The position numbers and the translations under genes are program-made. Positions 9,428-19,400 of a DNA stretch of 64,000 bases are shown piece by piece; position 1 is the stretch's first letter, and every line of letters starts with the position of its first letter. Under the pieces are notes generated by a model that was not told the origin of the DNA, searched no databases, and worked only from the letters and a program-made list of their open reading frames with translations. This stretch comes from PoT sp049331405. GTDB lineage: Bacteria > Planctomycetota > Planctomycetia > Isosphaerales > Isosphaeraceae. The stretch is from positions 7,998,001 to 8,062,000 of the forward strand of contig NZ_CP186274.1 of the NCBI RefSeq assembly GCF_049331405.1, read 5' to 3'.

Positions 9428-9876
9428 GGGTCAAATCCCTTCGTAAGGCACTGACTCAGGGCGACGTTGGGCGTCGTACCTCTCGCGAGCCATTCCTTGA
9501 GATCCGTGGCGTCCGCCGTGTGCCGAGTTCGCGAGTTCAGGTCCGCGATTCGTCGGCGTCCTCTCTACTCCTACGAAAGATACCATATCGACGTGTCAAG
9601 GAGAGGCTCGATTTGGGCCACGTTTCGGGAAACCGAGCCCTAAGGCGTTGGGGTAGATAAGGCTGTCAAGATCCTGGTTCCCCCTTGTCCTCTATGCTAG
9701 GATAGGATTGACCTCCGAGCGACAAACGTCCGTGAGTCGTGTTTTCCCCTTCCGGACTTGTCTCGTCCGATCACATTCGACCGAGTCGCAGCACTGAGTG
9801 TTCCTCCTTGCGCAACTCCCCTATACATACTGGACGTAATTCTAGGTAGGTTCGTATTTAACGCGGAACCTCTCCC
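9428..9876. promoter_or_regulatory. 449-bp divergent intergenic region upstream of DUF1573 and first STAS gene
   Basis: No gene is supported here; the open frames that cross it are shadows. The region separates divergent genes, so it should hold both promoters. The part from about 9700 to 9870 is more AT-rich than the neighbouring genes. I could not assign a convincing -35/-10 pair. Confidence 0.4.
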
Positions 9877-10353
9877 ATGCTCAAACCGGCCGTTCAGGTC
9901 CACAACATTAACGGGCTTATGGTCGCGGAATTCTGGGACTGCTACCGACTCGATCCGACCCCGGTCCAGGATCTTCGCAGACTGTACGAGGCCCACATCA
10001 ACGTCGCGGGGAATAAGGTCGACCTGGTGATCGACCTCCTCGGCATCGGCTTCGCGGGCTCCGCGGCGCTCGGCAATTTCGTGGCCTTGCATCGATTGGC
10101 CCGTCAGCGAGGCGGCCACCTCATCTTCTGCAACGTCGACCCGACCGTCCAGGAAGTTTTCCGGGTCAGCAAGCTCGAGTCGCTCTTTGCCTTCGTCCCC
10201 GACCGGGAGGCCGGGCTCGCTCTGGTCGAACGAGGTCTCGGCCCTGCCCCGGCCGATCCCGCGGCCCCGATCGCCCCGATCTCCGCACCCGTCAAGAAAA
10301 ATACGGGCGGAGGAGGCTTGCTTCGCTCCAGTCGACGGAGGAAGCTCTCTTAA
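9877..10353 (+). CDS. STAS-domain protein, anti-sigma factor antagonist-like
   Basis: A 158-residue protein with one STAS domain in about residues 8-112, containing VDLVIDLLGIGFAGSAALGNFV and GGHLIFCNVDPTVQEVFRVSKL. In SpoIIAA-like antagonists a DSSG motif carries the phosphorylated Ser; here the corresponding place reads AGSAA by eye, so the phospho-acceptor seems to be lost. The C-terminal 45 residues are Ala/Pro-rich and basic, apparently disordered. The partner could be an anti-sigma kinase elsewhere; none is in this window. A second STAS gene follows 81 bases on. Function in partner switching is inferred. Confidence 0.8.
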   Translation: MLKPAVQVHNINGLMVAEFWDCYRLDPTPVQDLRRLYEAHINVAGNKVDLVIDLLGIGFAGSAALGNFVALHRLARQRGGHLIFCNVDPTVQEVFRVSKLESLFAFVPDREAGLALVERGLGPAPADPAAPIAPISAPVKKNTGGGGLLRSSRRRKLS

Positions 10354-10434
10354 CGTCTCGAGAGCCAAGTGCCAGCGAGGGTTGCCGCCGAATCCTGCTA
10401 GACGGTGGCCCACGATTCCACGGAGCGCAGTTTC

Positions 10435-10791
10435 ATGTCCGCCACATCTCGGATCGACGTCCAAGTTCACGACGGCGTGAGCGTCGTCCGTTTCAACGAA
10501 CGCCAGCTCTTCGACGAACGGACTGTTCGAGACGTCGCGGACCAGATCGCGGCGGTGATCCCCAGCGACGGAACTCCGATCAAACTCGTGCTCGACTTCT
10601 CCGACGTCACGCTCATATCCAGCTCACTCCTGAGCAAGCTCATCCTGTTCCAGCGCAGAGTGGACACCTCGGGCGGCAAGCTGCGGCTTTGCGAGCTCTC
10701 ACCGATCCTCCAGCAGGTGTTCCGCACCTCGAACCTCGACCGACTCTTCGGGATTGATCGCGACGTGCGAGCTTCCCTCGCCGCGTTCTGA
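10435..10791 (+). CDS. STAS-domain protein, anti-sigma factor antagonist-like (second copy)
   Basis: A 118-residue single STAS domain with IKLVLDFSDVTLISSSLLSKLI and GGKLRLCELSPILQQVFRTSNLDRLFGI. Unlike its upstream neighbour it keeps Ser residues (ISSSL) at the position of the SpoIIAA DSSG phospho-site, so it could be regulated by phosphorylation. The ATG at 10435 has GGAG about 9 nt upstream; an in-frame GTG at 10405 is less likely. The two STAS genes probably arose by duplication or act on the same partner. No anti-sigma kinase is nearby. Confidence 0.8.
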   Translation: MSATSRIDVQVHDGVSVVRFNERQLFDERTVRDVADQIAAVIPSDGTPIKLVLDFSDVTLISSSLLSKLILFQRRVDTSGGKLRLCELSPILQQVFRTSNLDRLFGIDRDVRASLAAF

Positions 10792-10825
10792 TTCAAATAT
10801 ATCGTTCACAACTGAGGCGCGGGGC

Positions 10826-12271
10826 TCAGACGCGAGCCTCGCGCCAGCCGCCCTGGAAGAATCGCCCGGCGACGAGCAGTGCTCGGACGCTCAGGTCCGC
10901 GAACATGGCGAGCCAAGCCCCATAAAGCCCCAGGCCCATCCCTCCCAGTTCCGAGGGTCTGGTCAGATAGTAGGTGAGCGGTATCCGTACGCCAAGATAG
11001 CCGAGCATCACGAAAAACCAGGGCCAACGGGTATCACCCGCCCCTCTCAGGGCGGCCGGTAACACGTTAATGGTGGCCAGAGCCGGCATGGCGAAGGCGA
11101 TGACTCGCAGGACGGGAACCCCGAGACTCGTCACGTCCGGTTGCCTTCCGCCGGTGAAGAGCCAGAACATCCCGCCCGCCTGAGTGTAGATCACGACCCC
11201 GAGTAAGCTCAGGACGGCCATACCGAGCGCCCACGACATTCGAGCAGCCCTGGCCGCGAGGTCCGGCCGCCCTGCGCCGAGATACTGACCCGTCAGCGTG
11301 CTCGCCGGGACCGAGAACGCCGCGATCGTGAGGAACGAGAGCGACTCGCACCGAATGGCAACCCCGTGCGCCGCCGTGGCCGTCGGGCCAAGCTTGTTGA
11401 TCAGACTCAGGAACCAGAGCTGGCTCGAGATATTCGTGAGGCTCTCCCCCGCCGCGGGGAGGCTAATCCGGAGGATCCGGCGAATCTCCGGCCAAGCCGG
11501 ACGCAACTGCTGAAGGCTCAAATGAAGACCCGAGCGCCCTCGGATCAGGATCAGCAGGATCACCAGACCCCCGATGCCTTCACCGATGGCCGTACCGAGC
11601 GCCACGCCTGAAAGCCCCAGCGAGGGCAAAGGACCAAATCCTCGTACGAACGACCAGCTCAATGCCACGTTGATCGCGTTGACCAGGATCATGACCCACA
11701 TGCCCGTGCGAGTATCGCCCGCACCTCGCAGGCAGGCGACTCCAACGGCCGTGCAGGCCAGCATCGGGGTCGCCGCCAGCACGATCCGCAAGAAATTGGC
11801 CGCCTCGCGAGCTGCCGTCCCTTGCAAGTTGAGCAGGGTCACGACATTCGAGGCCGAGATCCAGCCGACGACGAAGGTGATCGTCCCGAGGATCAGGCCC
11901 ATCATCACCGCCTGTTGACAGATCCGCGAAGCTGCCTCGGGTTCCTTCTTCCCGATCATCCGAGCCACGATGGCCGTCGCCCCGACGGAGACGATCGTCA
12001 TGATGTTGCTGAGGAACCAGAGCAAATACGTCGAGACCGTGACCGCGGCGAGGTGATCCTGCGTCAGGTAACGACCGGTCAGGAGGGTGTCGGAGAGACC
12101 GACGAGGTAATGCAGGGCCTGCTCGACGAGCACGGGATATGCGAGGAATCCGACACGCCGAGCGATCGCGAGAGTCGAGACTTCCAGCCCGCCGAGATTC
12201 TCAACCTCGACTGAATCCGTTCCTTGTAACACGCGCCTCGTCTCCCCTCGCACTTCGTCCCGATTCCTCAA
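10826..12271 (-). CDS. MATE family cation/multidrug exporter
   Basis: The 481-residue protein has about twelve transmembrane segments arranged as two similar halves. MATE motifs are visible: LVEQALHYLVGLSDTLLTGRYL in the first helix, AATPMLACTAVGVACLRGAGDTRTGMWV in half one and MPALATINVLPAALRGAGDTRWPWF in half two. The repeated RGAGDTR is characteristic. MATE transporters export cationic compounds using Na+ or H+ gradients; the substrate here is not known. The first 30 residues are hydrophilic, so the true start may be further in. It is divergent from folD, with about 60 bp between the starts. Confidence 0.88.
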   Translation of the reverse strand: MRNRDEVRGETRRVLQGTDSVEVENLGGLEVSTLAIARRVGFLAYPVLVEQALHYLVGLSDTLLTGRYLTQDHLAAVTVSTYLLWFLSNIMTIVSVGATAIVARMIGKKEPEAASRICQQAVMMGLILGTITFVVGWISASNVVTLLNLQGTAAREAANFLRIVLAATPMLACTAVGVACLRGAGDTRTGMWVMILVNAINVALSWSFVRGFGPLPSLGLSGVALGTAIGEGIGGLVILLILIRGRSGLHLSLQQLRPAWPEIRRILRISLPAAGESLTNISSQLWFLSLINKLGPTATAAHGVAIRCESLSFLTIAAFSVPASTLTGQYLGAGRPDLAARAARMSWALGMAVLSLLGVVIYTQAGGMFWLFTGGRQPDVTSLGVPVLRVIAFAMPALATINVLPAALRGAGDTRWPWFFVMLGYLGVRIPLTYYLTRPSELGGMGLGLYGAWLAMFADLSVRALLVAGRFFQGGWREARV

Positions 12272-12330
12272 GGCCAGGTCACGAGTTATGATAGCGGCTC
12301 GGACAAATTCGCCTCACCCGGAGTTCGCCC

Positions 12331-13206
12331 GTGGCTGCTCGGATCCTCGACGGTAAAGCGCTCGCCCAGAAAGTTCGCACTCAGATCAAGGCCGAAGTCG
12401 CCAAGCTCCGGGCGGAAGCCCAGATCGTCCCCGGCCTCGCCGTGGTGCTGGTCGGGGACGATCCGGCAAGCCAGGTGTATGTCCGCAATAAGGAGAATGC
12501 CTGCAAAGTGGCCGGGATGAACGGCACCCTGCACCGGTTGCCCGCCGACGTGAGCCAGGCCAAGCTCCTCGACACCATTGACAGGCTCAACGCCGACCCC
12601 ACCGTGCATGGCATCCTCGTGCAACTCCCGCTGCCGCGACAGATCGACGAGCGCGTGGTGCTCGAGCGTGTCGACCCCCGCAAGGATGTCGACGGATTCC
12701 ACCCCGAGAACGTGGGCCTCCTGACGATCGGCTCGCCTCGATTTGTCCCCTGCACCCCGCTCGGAATCGGCGAACTCCTGGTCGAGGCCGGGATCGAGAC
12801 CAAGGGCGCGAATGCGGTCGTGCTCGGGCGATCGAATATCGTCGGCAAGCCGATGGCCCTGCTCCTGGTCCGCAAAGGCAAAGGCGGGGACGCCACCGTC
12901 ACTATCTGCCACACGGGCACCCGCGACACGGCCTCGATCGCCCGGCAGGCCGACATTCTGATCGCCGCGGTGGGTCGGCCCGAGCAGGTTCAGGCCGACT
13001 GGGTGAAGCCCGGCGCGGTGGTCATCGACGTGGGGATCCACAAGCGCGAGGATGGCTCACTCTGCGGTGACGTGCATTATCCGACCGTTTCGCAGGTTGC
13101 GTCAGCGATCACGCCAGTGCCGGGCGGCGTCGGGCCGATGACGGTCGCCATGCTCCTCAAAAATACCCTGCTCGCCGCCGAGTTGACCCGCCCCAAATCC
13201 GACTGA
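12331..13206 (+). CDS. folD: Bifunctional methylenetetrahydrofolate dehydrogenase/cyclohydrolase FolD
   Basis: FolD interconverts 5,10-methylene-THF and 10-formyl-THF, using NADP+, in one-carbon metabolism in the cytosol. At 291 residues the length is normal. The catalytic YxxxK is Y50-VRN-K54. Other conserved stretches are GILVQLPLPRQ, KDVDGFHPENVG, PCTPLG, the Rossmann motif GRSNIVGKPMA, and PVPGGVGPMTVAML near the C-terminus. The start is GTG at 12331 with GGAG about 7 nt upstream. A stem-loop follows the stop by about 20 nt. Confidence 0.96.
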   Translation: MAARILDGKALAQKVRTQIKAEVAKLRAEAQIVPGLAVVLVGDDPASQVYVRNKENACKVAGMNGTLHRLPADVSQAKLLDTIDRLNADPTVHGILVQLPLPRQIDERVVLERVDPRKDVDGFHPENVGLLTIGSPRFVPCTPLGIGELLVEAGIETKGANAVVLGRSNIVGKPMALLLVRKGKGGDATVTICHTGTRDTASIARQADILIAAVGRPEQVQADWVKPGAVVIDVGIHKREDGSLCGDVHYPTVSQVASAITPVPGGVGPMTVAMLLKNTLLAAELTRPKSD

Positions 13207-13224
13207 TTGAATATGCAACCCGCC

Positions 13225-13252
13225 GGCCCCGATGCTTACCATGCTCGGGGCC
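13225..13252 (+). terminator. Probable terminator after folD
   Basis: GGCCCCGA (13225-13232) pairs with TCGGGGCC (13245-13252), an 8-bp perfect stem followed by ATTT. It lies in the short gap before the isomerase gene. Confidence 0.5.
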
Positions 13253-13313
13253 ATTTCATCCCTATATCAGCATTCTTCACACGCCAACTACGACCGACTC
13301 TGGAGTCCTGCCG

Positions 13314-14162
13314 ATGATTCGACTGGGGATCTGCAACGAGCTTTTCGAGGGCTGGGACTTCCCCGAGGTCTGCCGGATCGTCAAGGAACTCGGATACGAC
13401 GGCCTCGAGATTGCCCCGTTCACGATCGCGCCTCGGATCACGGACGTCTCGGCGGCCAGGCGTCGCGAGATCAGGTCGATTGTCGAGGACGCGGGCCTCG
13501 AGACGATCGGGCTTCACTGGCTCCTGGCAAGGACGGAGGGGTTCTATCTCACCTCACCCGATCGATCGGTGCGGCAGAAGACGGGGGAATACCTCGTCGA
13601 ACTCGCCGAGGCCACGCGTGACATGGGGGGAGGCGTGATGGTGTTCGGCTCCCCCAAGCAGCGCGACCTGCTACCGGGAGTCGATTATGTTAAGGCCTTC
13701 GCCTATTCGCTCGAGGTCTTCTCGGAGATCATGCCAAGGATCGGGGCGACGGGGGTGGACTTCTGCCTCGAGCCGCTGGCCCCGAATGACACGAACTTCC
13801 TCAATACCTGCGCCCAGGCCGAGGAACTCATCAGGCAGGTCGGCCACCCGAGCTTCAAACTGCACATGGACGTGAAGGCCCAGTGCGGCGAGACCGACGG
13901 CACGGTGCCCGAGCTGATCCATCGCTACGCCAAGGACGCCGGCCACTTCCACGCCCAGGACGTGAACCTGCAAGGTCCCGGTATGGGAGACATCGATTTT
14001 GAGCCCATTTTGAAGGCGCTCGTCGAATCCGGCTACGACCGCTGGGTTTCCGTCGAGGTCTTCGACTACTCCCCGGGCGCGGAGCCGACCGCCCGTCTCA
14101 GCCTGGCCTGCCTCAAGGAGAATCTTGAGAAGGCCTATCGCGCGAAGGGCCCAGTCAAGTGA
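13314..14162 (+). CDS. Sugar phosphate isomerase/epimerase, xylose isomerase-like TIM barrel
   Basis: The 282-residue protein has the AP endonuclease 2/xylose isomerase-like TIM-barrel pattern. Visible pieces are WDFPEVCRIVKELGYDGLEIAPF at the first strands, VDFCLEPLAPNDTNFLNT with the metal-ligand Glu, FKLHMDVKAQ, AGHFHAQDVNLQGPGMGDIDFEPIL and WVSVEVFDYSPG. Members isomerise or epimerise sugars such as tagatose, or inositol derivatives. There is no signal peptide and no sugar operon around it, so the substrate is unassigned. GGAG lies about 8 nt before the ATG. Its last 8 bases overlap the 3' end of the convergent TPR gene. Confidence 0.85.
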   Translation: MIRLGICNELFEGWDFPEVCRIVKELGYDGLEIAPFTIAPRITDVSAARRREIRSIVEDAGLETIGLHWLLARTEGFYLTSPDRSVRQKTGEYLVELAEATRDMGGGVMVFGSPKQRDLLPGVDYVKAFAYSLEVFSEIMPRIGATGVDFCLEPLAPNDTNFLNTCAQAEELIRQVGHPSFKLHMDVKAQCGETDGTVPELIHRYAKDAGHFHAQDVNLQGPGMGDIDFEPILKALVESGYDRWVSVEVFDYSPGAEPTARLSLACLKENLEKAYRAKGPVK

Positions 14163-16140
14163 GTTCGGGGTCGATCGATTCGACCTTCACTGTGACCGTC
14201 TTCGAGTGCCTCGAGTCGGATGGTGGAGGGGCGGCCGGATCCAGCAAGGGTCGTCCGTCCTTCATCTCAGGCTGGATCGGCTTGAGCATCGGGAGCGGGC
14301 CCGCCACGAAGCCGGGGCCGACCCTCCGGTATGGTACCCTCGAGAACGAAGGGGCGGTAATCCCGGTCGTACGAGCCCCGACGTCGACGCTCGCACCATT
14401 CGGGATGAAGTCGGCTCCGTCCGTGGGAGGCGCCTCGATTTCCGAGCTCGAAACTTCTTCTTCAGAAGATGCGGGCTCCTGAGTCTCCGAATTCTCGGCT
14501 TCGGCGAGACTAGCTCCGGCGACAACGAGGTCGGTCGCGAGGGCCTGCAAGGGGTCGACTTCCGCATACGTTTCCTGATCCGAGGTGTCCATCAGGGTCA
14601 TGCGGATCGGGTTCGTCGCGCCCGCGTCGATTCCCTGCGATTCGTTGACGGAGAAGACGATTTCCAACTTCTCAAGCTGCGGCTCGTCGGGCTTCGTGGG
14701 CTCGGGTTCTGAAGCCGGCTCGGGCTCACGCGGTTCCTCGTAGAACTCCTGGACCCGCTGGATGTGCGGACGTTCTGTGTCGAGGGCTTCGATCGACCCG
14801 AAGATCGGGGCGTTCGGCATGTCTTCCTCGAACGGGATGTCGCGGACCATCGCGCGGACGGGGGCACTCTTGAGCCGGAGCCGACGCCTAGAGGCCGCGG
14901 TTGCAATCTCGGGGCCGATAGTGTCGCGGACGAATTCGTGGTGGCTCGCCCATTCCTCATCGCTCAGGGCCTCAAATTGCACCACGAGCGAGAGAAGTTG
15001 CGTGAGGGCGTGCTCTCCCGAGGAAAGGGTCGAGGCCTGGCTCGGCAGGTTGGCCCAGGGTGCCAGGGCGATCCCCCCGCGCAAGAGGCGGGCATGCTCC
15101 TGGCATTCCATCAAGGGTGTAAAGTCGACATCGCCGACATGCCCTAGGGCGAGGATCTGGTCGAGGACCGTGAGGGCCCGACGGCGGATTTCCTCGCGGG
15201 CAACCTGGCGAGACTTGGCCTCCTGAACCTCATCCAGGAACGCAGCCAGTTCATGAAGATTCTCGGCATTGAGCGAAAGCGACGGCTGCGGACCCGCGAG
15301 CCGCTTCGCCTTCTCGCGCAATGAGGCGAGTAGTCGGCGGCACGCGGACATCTCGTCGAGGGTCGTGGTCTGGACCGGGCAGCCGGAACGCAAATCCATG
15401 ACGGCAACGGGGCCGGAGTGATTGCCAAGCTGCTTGATTTGCTCGGCCAGCCCGACGACCTCGTGGGCCAACTCGGTGACGAGGATGGAGCTCTTCGCTC
15501 CGGGCACTGGCCGGCTCGTCTGCGTGGTCTGATGGATTAGCTCGCAGGCGACCCCCCAATCCCCCTTGCGGCGGAGCAACCTCGCCAATTCATTCCGGCC
15601 GCGGACTGTCTCGGGATGCTGCTCGCCGAAGACTTCGAGCCGGATGGCGTGGGCCTGCCTAAGGTTGGCCTCGGCCTCGTCGTATCGACCCTTGTGGGCG
15701 AGGAGCCCGGCCAGGCAGCCAAGGCTCGTGGCGAAGTCGGGATGATGTTCGCCGATCGTCGCCCGGCGGATCTCCAAGGCCTCGCGGAAGAGTTGCTCGG
15801 CGCCGTCGGGGTCGCCGACGAGGAACCTCAGCTCGGCCCGCATGCTCAGGCCTAGGGCGAAATCCGGATGCCTCCGCCCGACGGCCCGCTCGAGGACCCC
15901 GAGGAGTTGGACGACCTTGATCTCGGACTCGGCGTACTGACGCTGCGAGTAGAGGAAGTCAGCTTCGTCATGGAGCCTGCCGATAACGTCTTCGAGCGCG
16001 TTACCCGGGACGGCCCGCTCGATGGGGCCTCGACCGCTAGCCGCACCAGCTTCGAATTGGCCGGGGCGGGCGGTATTCTGGAATACCTGCCCAGCGGGCC
16101 TCGTTCCGGCGTTGGGGCGGCCTTGTTCGCGCGAGCCCAT
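14155..16140 (-). CDS. Large tetratricopeptide-repeat protein with acidic C-terminal half
   Basis: The 661-residue protein has a low-complexity N-terminus, then Kinesin-light-chain-type TPRs at about residues 60-190: for example RRHPDFALGLSMRAELRFL, GEHHPDFATSLGCLAGLLAHKGRYDEAEANL and GEQHPETVRGRNELARLL. The middle is helical. From about 430 on it is rich in Glu, Pro and Ser (EEPREPEPASEPEPTKPDEP), suggesting disorder, and it ends in a basic/Pro-rich stretch. GAGG lies about 5 nt before the ATG. TPR proteins are interaction scaffolds; no partner can be named. It converges with the isomerase gene by 8 bp and is divergent from the large membrane protein gene. Confidence 0.78.
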   Translation of the reverse strand: MGSREQGRPNAGTRPAGQVFQNTARPGQFEAGAASGRGPIERAVPGNALEDVIGRLHDEADFLYSQRQYAESEIKVVQLLGVLERAVGRRHPDFALGLSMRAELRFLVGDPDGAEQLFREALEIRRATIGEHHPDFATSLGCLAGLLAHKGRYDEAEANLRQAHAIRLEVFGEQHPETVRGRNELARLLRRKGDWGVACELIHQTTQTSRPVPGAKSSILVTELAHEVVGLAEQIKQLGNHSGPVAVMDLRSGCPVQTTTLDEMSACRRLLASLREKAKRLAGPQPSLSLNAENLHELAAFLDEVQEAKSRQVAREEIRRRALTVLDQILALGHVGDVDFTPLMECQEHARLLRGGIALAPWANLPSQASTLSSGEHALTQLLSLVVQFEALSDEEWASHHEFVRDTIGPEIATAASRRRLRLKSAPVRAMVRDIPFEEDMPNAPIFGSIEALDTERPHIQRVQEFYEEPREPEPASEPEPTKPDEPQLEKLEIVFSVNESQGIDAGATNPIRMTLMDTSDQETYAEVDPLQALATDLVVAGASLAEAENSETQEPASSEEEVSSSEIEAPPTDGADFIPNGASVDVGARTTGITAPSFSRVPYRRVGPGFVAGPLPMLKPIQPEMKDGRPLLDPAAPPPSDSRHSKTVTVKVESIDPELT

Positions 16141-16467
16141 GATCCCTCGCGACCTCAGGAGAACATCTCGTCAATTCAACGCAGCTCGAAGGCGTACGGC
16201 CCTCAACGCATGCTTCCGTAGTCTGGCGGCGGCAAAGTCACCGTCCTCGTCAGTTATTATCGTATCGCCTAAGACCCCCGCCGCGATGCCTCTCCGGAAA
16301 ATCGAAGCGATTCCGATCAAAATCGGGGTCGTATGAGTCTTGAGGGCCACAGCCCGATTCACCCGGCATGCGGTTCTCATACGGCGGGCGTCTCACGCCT
16401 GGCAACGTCCGCCAGGCCACGCTACGATGCGCTTTTCTGTCAAAGAGAGTTAAGGAAATTGGCCCCC
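16141..16467. promoter_or_regulatory. Divergent spacer between TPR gene and large membrane protein gene
   Basis: About 330 bases with no supported gene, if the downstream gene starts at 16468. The open frame continues upstream to 16333 but that part codes for an unconserved-looking Ser/Arg-rich peptide, so I treat it as non-coding leader. Confidence 0.4.
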
Positions 16468-19400
16468 ATGCTCAGCCCGGCGGAACGCAGCCTCGACGTA
16501 GCCGAGATCGAGCGGGCCGTCCATAACGCCGAGCCCTCCGTCCGCTTCGTTTCCCCCAGCCGCATGCGCCGCGTCATCAAGCGAGACCGGCGGCTGGGCG
16601 GCTACGGGTTCCATCTCCCTCATCGCCATGTCTACACAGTCTTCGCGTCGACCGACAACGGCGCCGCGGCCCTGGAACAGGCCGAGATCGCTTACGATCG
16701 AACCGACCCCGATCCGCTGATCCTCCTGCCCCGCCCCGACCCTCGCGACTTCGCCGACTTCACCCCCGGGACCTTGCTGCGAGACCTCTGGCGACTCGTC
16801 TTCCACGCCAAGATCCACGCCGTTCTCGAAGGTCGAGCCCTCCGAGGACATTTCTCGTACGCCGAGATCCAGGCTCGGGTCGACCGCATCGGCCGCGACG
16901 AGTTCGAGGAAATACGAGGTGTCCTGAGGACCGAAGGGATCCTGCTCCCTCCCGAAGACGACCTCACAACCTTCGTCGAGTTCGCGGCGTATTACCTCGA
17001 ACTCCGACGTTTCAGCCCTCAACTCCTGACCCATACGTTCCCAGGGCTCGACGAATTCGAGCGTGGCGACATCGAGGCGCTCCTCGCCGGCGACATCGAC
17101 GACAAGACGCTCTTTGAGAGCTGTCGCCCCGAGGGAGCCTGGCTCCCCGACACGATACTTGCAGAGGGGATCCCGAGCGTCGTGATTCGGTATCGGACCG
17201 TCGCCGAATCGGCCGAGCTCGAAATCCCGGAGACCAGGCAGGCCAGGCTCTCCATACGCAAGTCGACGACGGCGGCCAATCGCGGTAACGACGTCCGTGC
17301 AGCGATCCTCAAGACCAGCGCGGCGAGGCAGGCCCAGCCAAGGTTCAAGCCCTCATTCGACCAGGGGGCGAAAAAAGACCTCGAGCGCCTTGTCCATCGG
17401 ATCCAGGAAACCGGGCTTTTCGAGGCGAACGAGGCCGACGAGTGGCTCAAAGGCCTGCTGCCGCTCCTTGAACGGGCGTCTCGAGGCTTCTGGACGGCCG
17501 AGGCCCGCCTGCTCTACGACTTGCAAAAGGTCTGCCTCGATTACGAGCGGCCGGCCTTCAGGATGGACTTCTGGGGCTGGGTCAACAATTTCGGCAAGAC
17601 GCCGATTCGACGCGATCAGCCGCTCCTCGGCGCGGTCATGGCGGAGAACCATCTCCGACGCGCCGCACACCGACTCGCATCGGTCCACGTCGGGGTCGAG
17701 GATCGAGCCAGGCTCGGGCATCTGCTCCACGACGCGCTCGACCAGGCCGACGAACTCCTGCGGAGACGGCTGCGAAAGCCGATCGAGACGACGATCGAGG
17801 AACAGGGCTTTCGCCCGTGCAACCTGCCTGAGCGGGTAGCTTTCAAGAAGCTCGTGGATGAGCTGCTCGACAAGATCTCGAGCCGGGGCCATCTCTCGAT
17901 CGGCGAACTCCGAGACGCGTGCTCGCGGAGCAACCTCAAGCTCCCCGACATCAAGAGCTTCGGCGATGCGATCCGCAGGGATCGACTCCTCCAGGCCGAC
18001 CGAGCCCTGGCGCGGGAACTTGATGGGATCTACCGCCGAGGTGAGATTTATCTCAGGTGGCTCCATCGCCTGAGTGCAATGGCATTCGCCACGTCATTCG
18101 GGCGGTTCCTGACCCTCTATGTGGCGATCCCTTATGGCGGGGCCTTCGTCGCGCTCGAGGGGTTGCAGCACCTCATCGAGCCGGTCGTCCATCACCTCTG
18201 GGATAAATCAATCCACCTCCATATCCAGAACCCGGTTTCGCTCGTCTCGCTGGGGACGATCGCGCTCGGTGTGGTGAATTTCCTCAGCTTTCGGTCGAGG
18301 TTCCTGGTGACCGTGGCCTCGCTGGCCCGACTCATTCGCAAATCGGTCGGGCAGGTCGTGACGTTGGTGTTCCGCTTACCCTTGATACGGCTCCTGATCG
18401 AAGGGCGAGTCACGCTTTACGCCTGGAATTACGTGATCAAGCCGATACTGGTGCTCCTGCCGATCGCCACGGTAGTCCATCTGCTGGGGGTCGACGACCG
18501 GTTGACGGTGGTCTCGGGTGGGCTGGCGTTCCTTGCGATCAACCTGCTGATCAACTCGAAGTCCGGTAGGCACCTCGAAGAGTTCCTGACCGATGAGGTC
18601 GCCCGCGGCTGGCGATACACGATCCGGGACCTGATTCCCGGGCTCTTCCGCCTCGTCATGGCCTCGTTTGATCGCGTTCTCGAGACGGTCGACCGCCTTC
18701 TCTACGCCGTCGATGAATGGCTCCGGTTTCGCGCGGGCCAATCGAAGGTTTCACTGGTCGCCAAGGTCGTGCTCAGCTCGATCTGGTTCGTCGTTGCGTA
18801 CCTCATCCGAATTTATGTGAATCTGCTGATCGAGCCTCAAATCAACCCGATCAAGCACTTCCCCGTGGTGACGGTGTCCCACAAGGTCATCCTTCCGTTC
18901 TCCCTCAAATTGGCTTATATCATAGCGACCCCACTCTCTCCGTTCCTCGGGTTGGTGGCGGCCAATTTCATCGCCGGGATCACGGTCCTGCTCTTCCCCG
19001 GCGTTTTCGGGTTCCTAGTCTGGGAATTCAAGGAGAACTGGCGGCTGTACGAGGCCAATCGCAGCACAAATCTCGCGAAAGTGATCGTGGGACATCACGG
19101 CGAGACGATGGCCCGGCTCCTTCGTCCCGGATTCCACTCGGGGACCATTCCCAAACTGTTCTCCAAGCTCCGCAAATCCGAGCGTCGCGGACCGTCGAAA
19201 GTCCAGGAGGAACGCGCGATCACCCTCGGCGAGCGTCTACACCACGTCGAGGTCGAACTCCATCGGTTCCTGACCCGAGACTTCATCGCCCTCGTCAATG
19301 AGAGTCGGACGCTGAAGCCGCTCGAGATGACGATCGGCTCGATCAGGATCGCCACAAATCGCATCAAGGTCTCCCTCCACATCGACGACGAGCCGGAAGA

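Noticed and set aside
16333..16467. 45-codon N-terminal extension of the large membrane protein
   Set aside because: No binding site at the upstream ATG and the peptide is low-complexity; the start at 16468 looks better.
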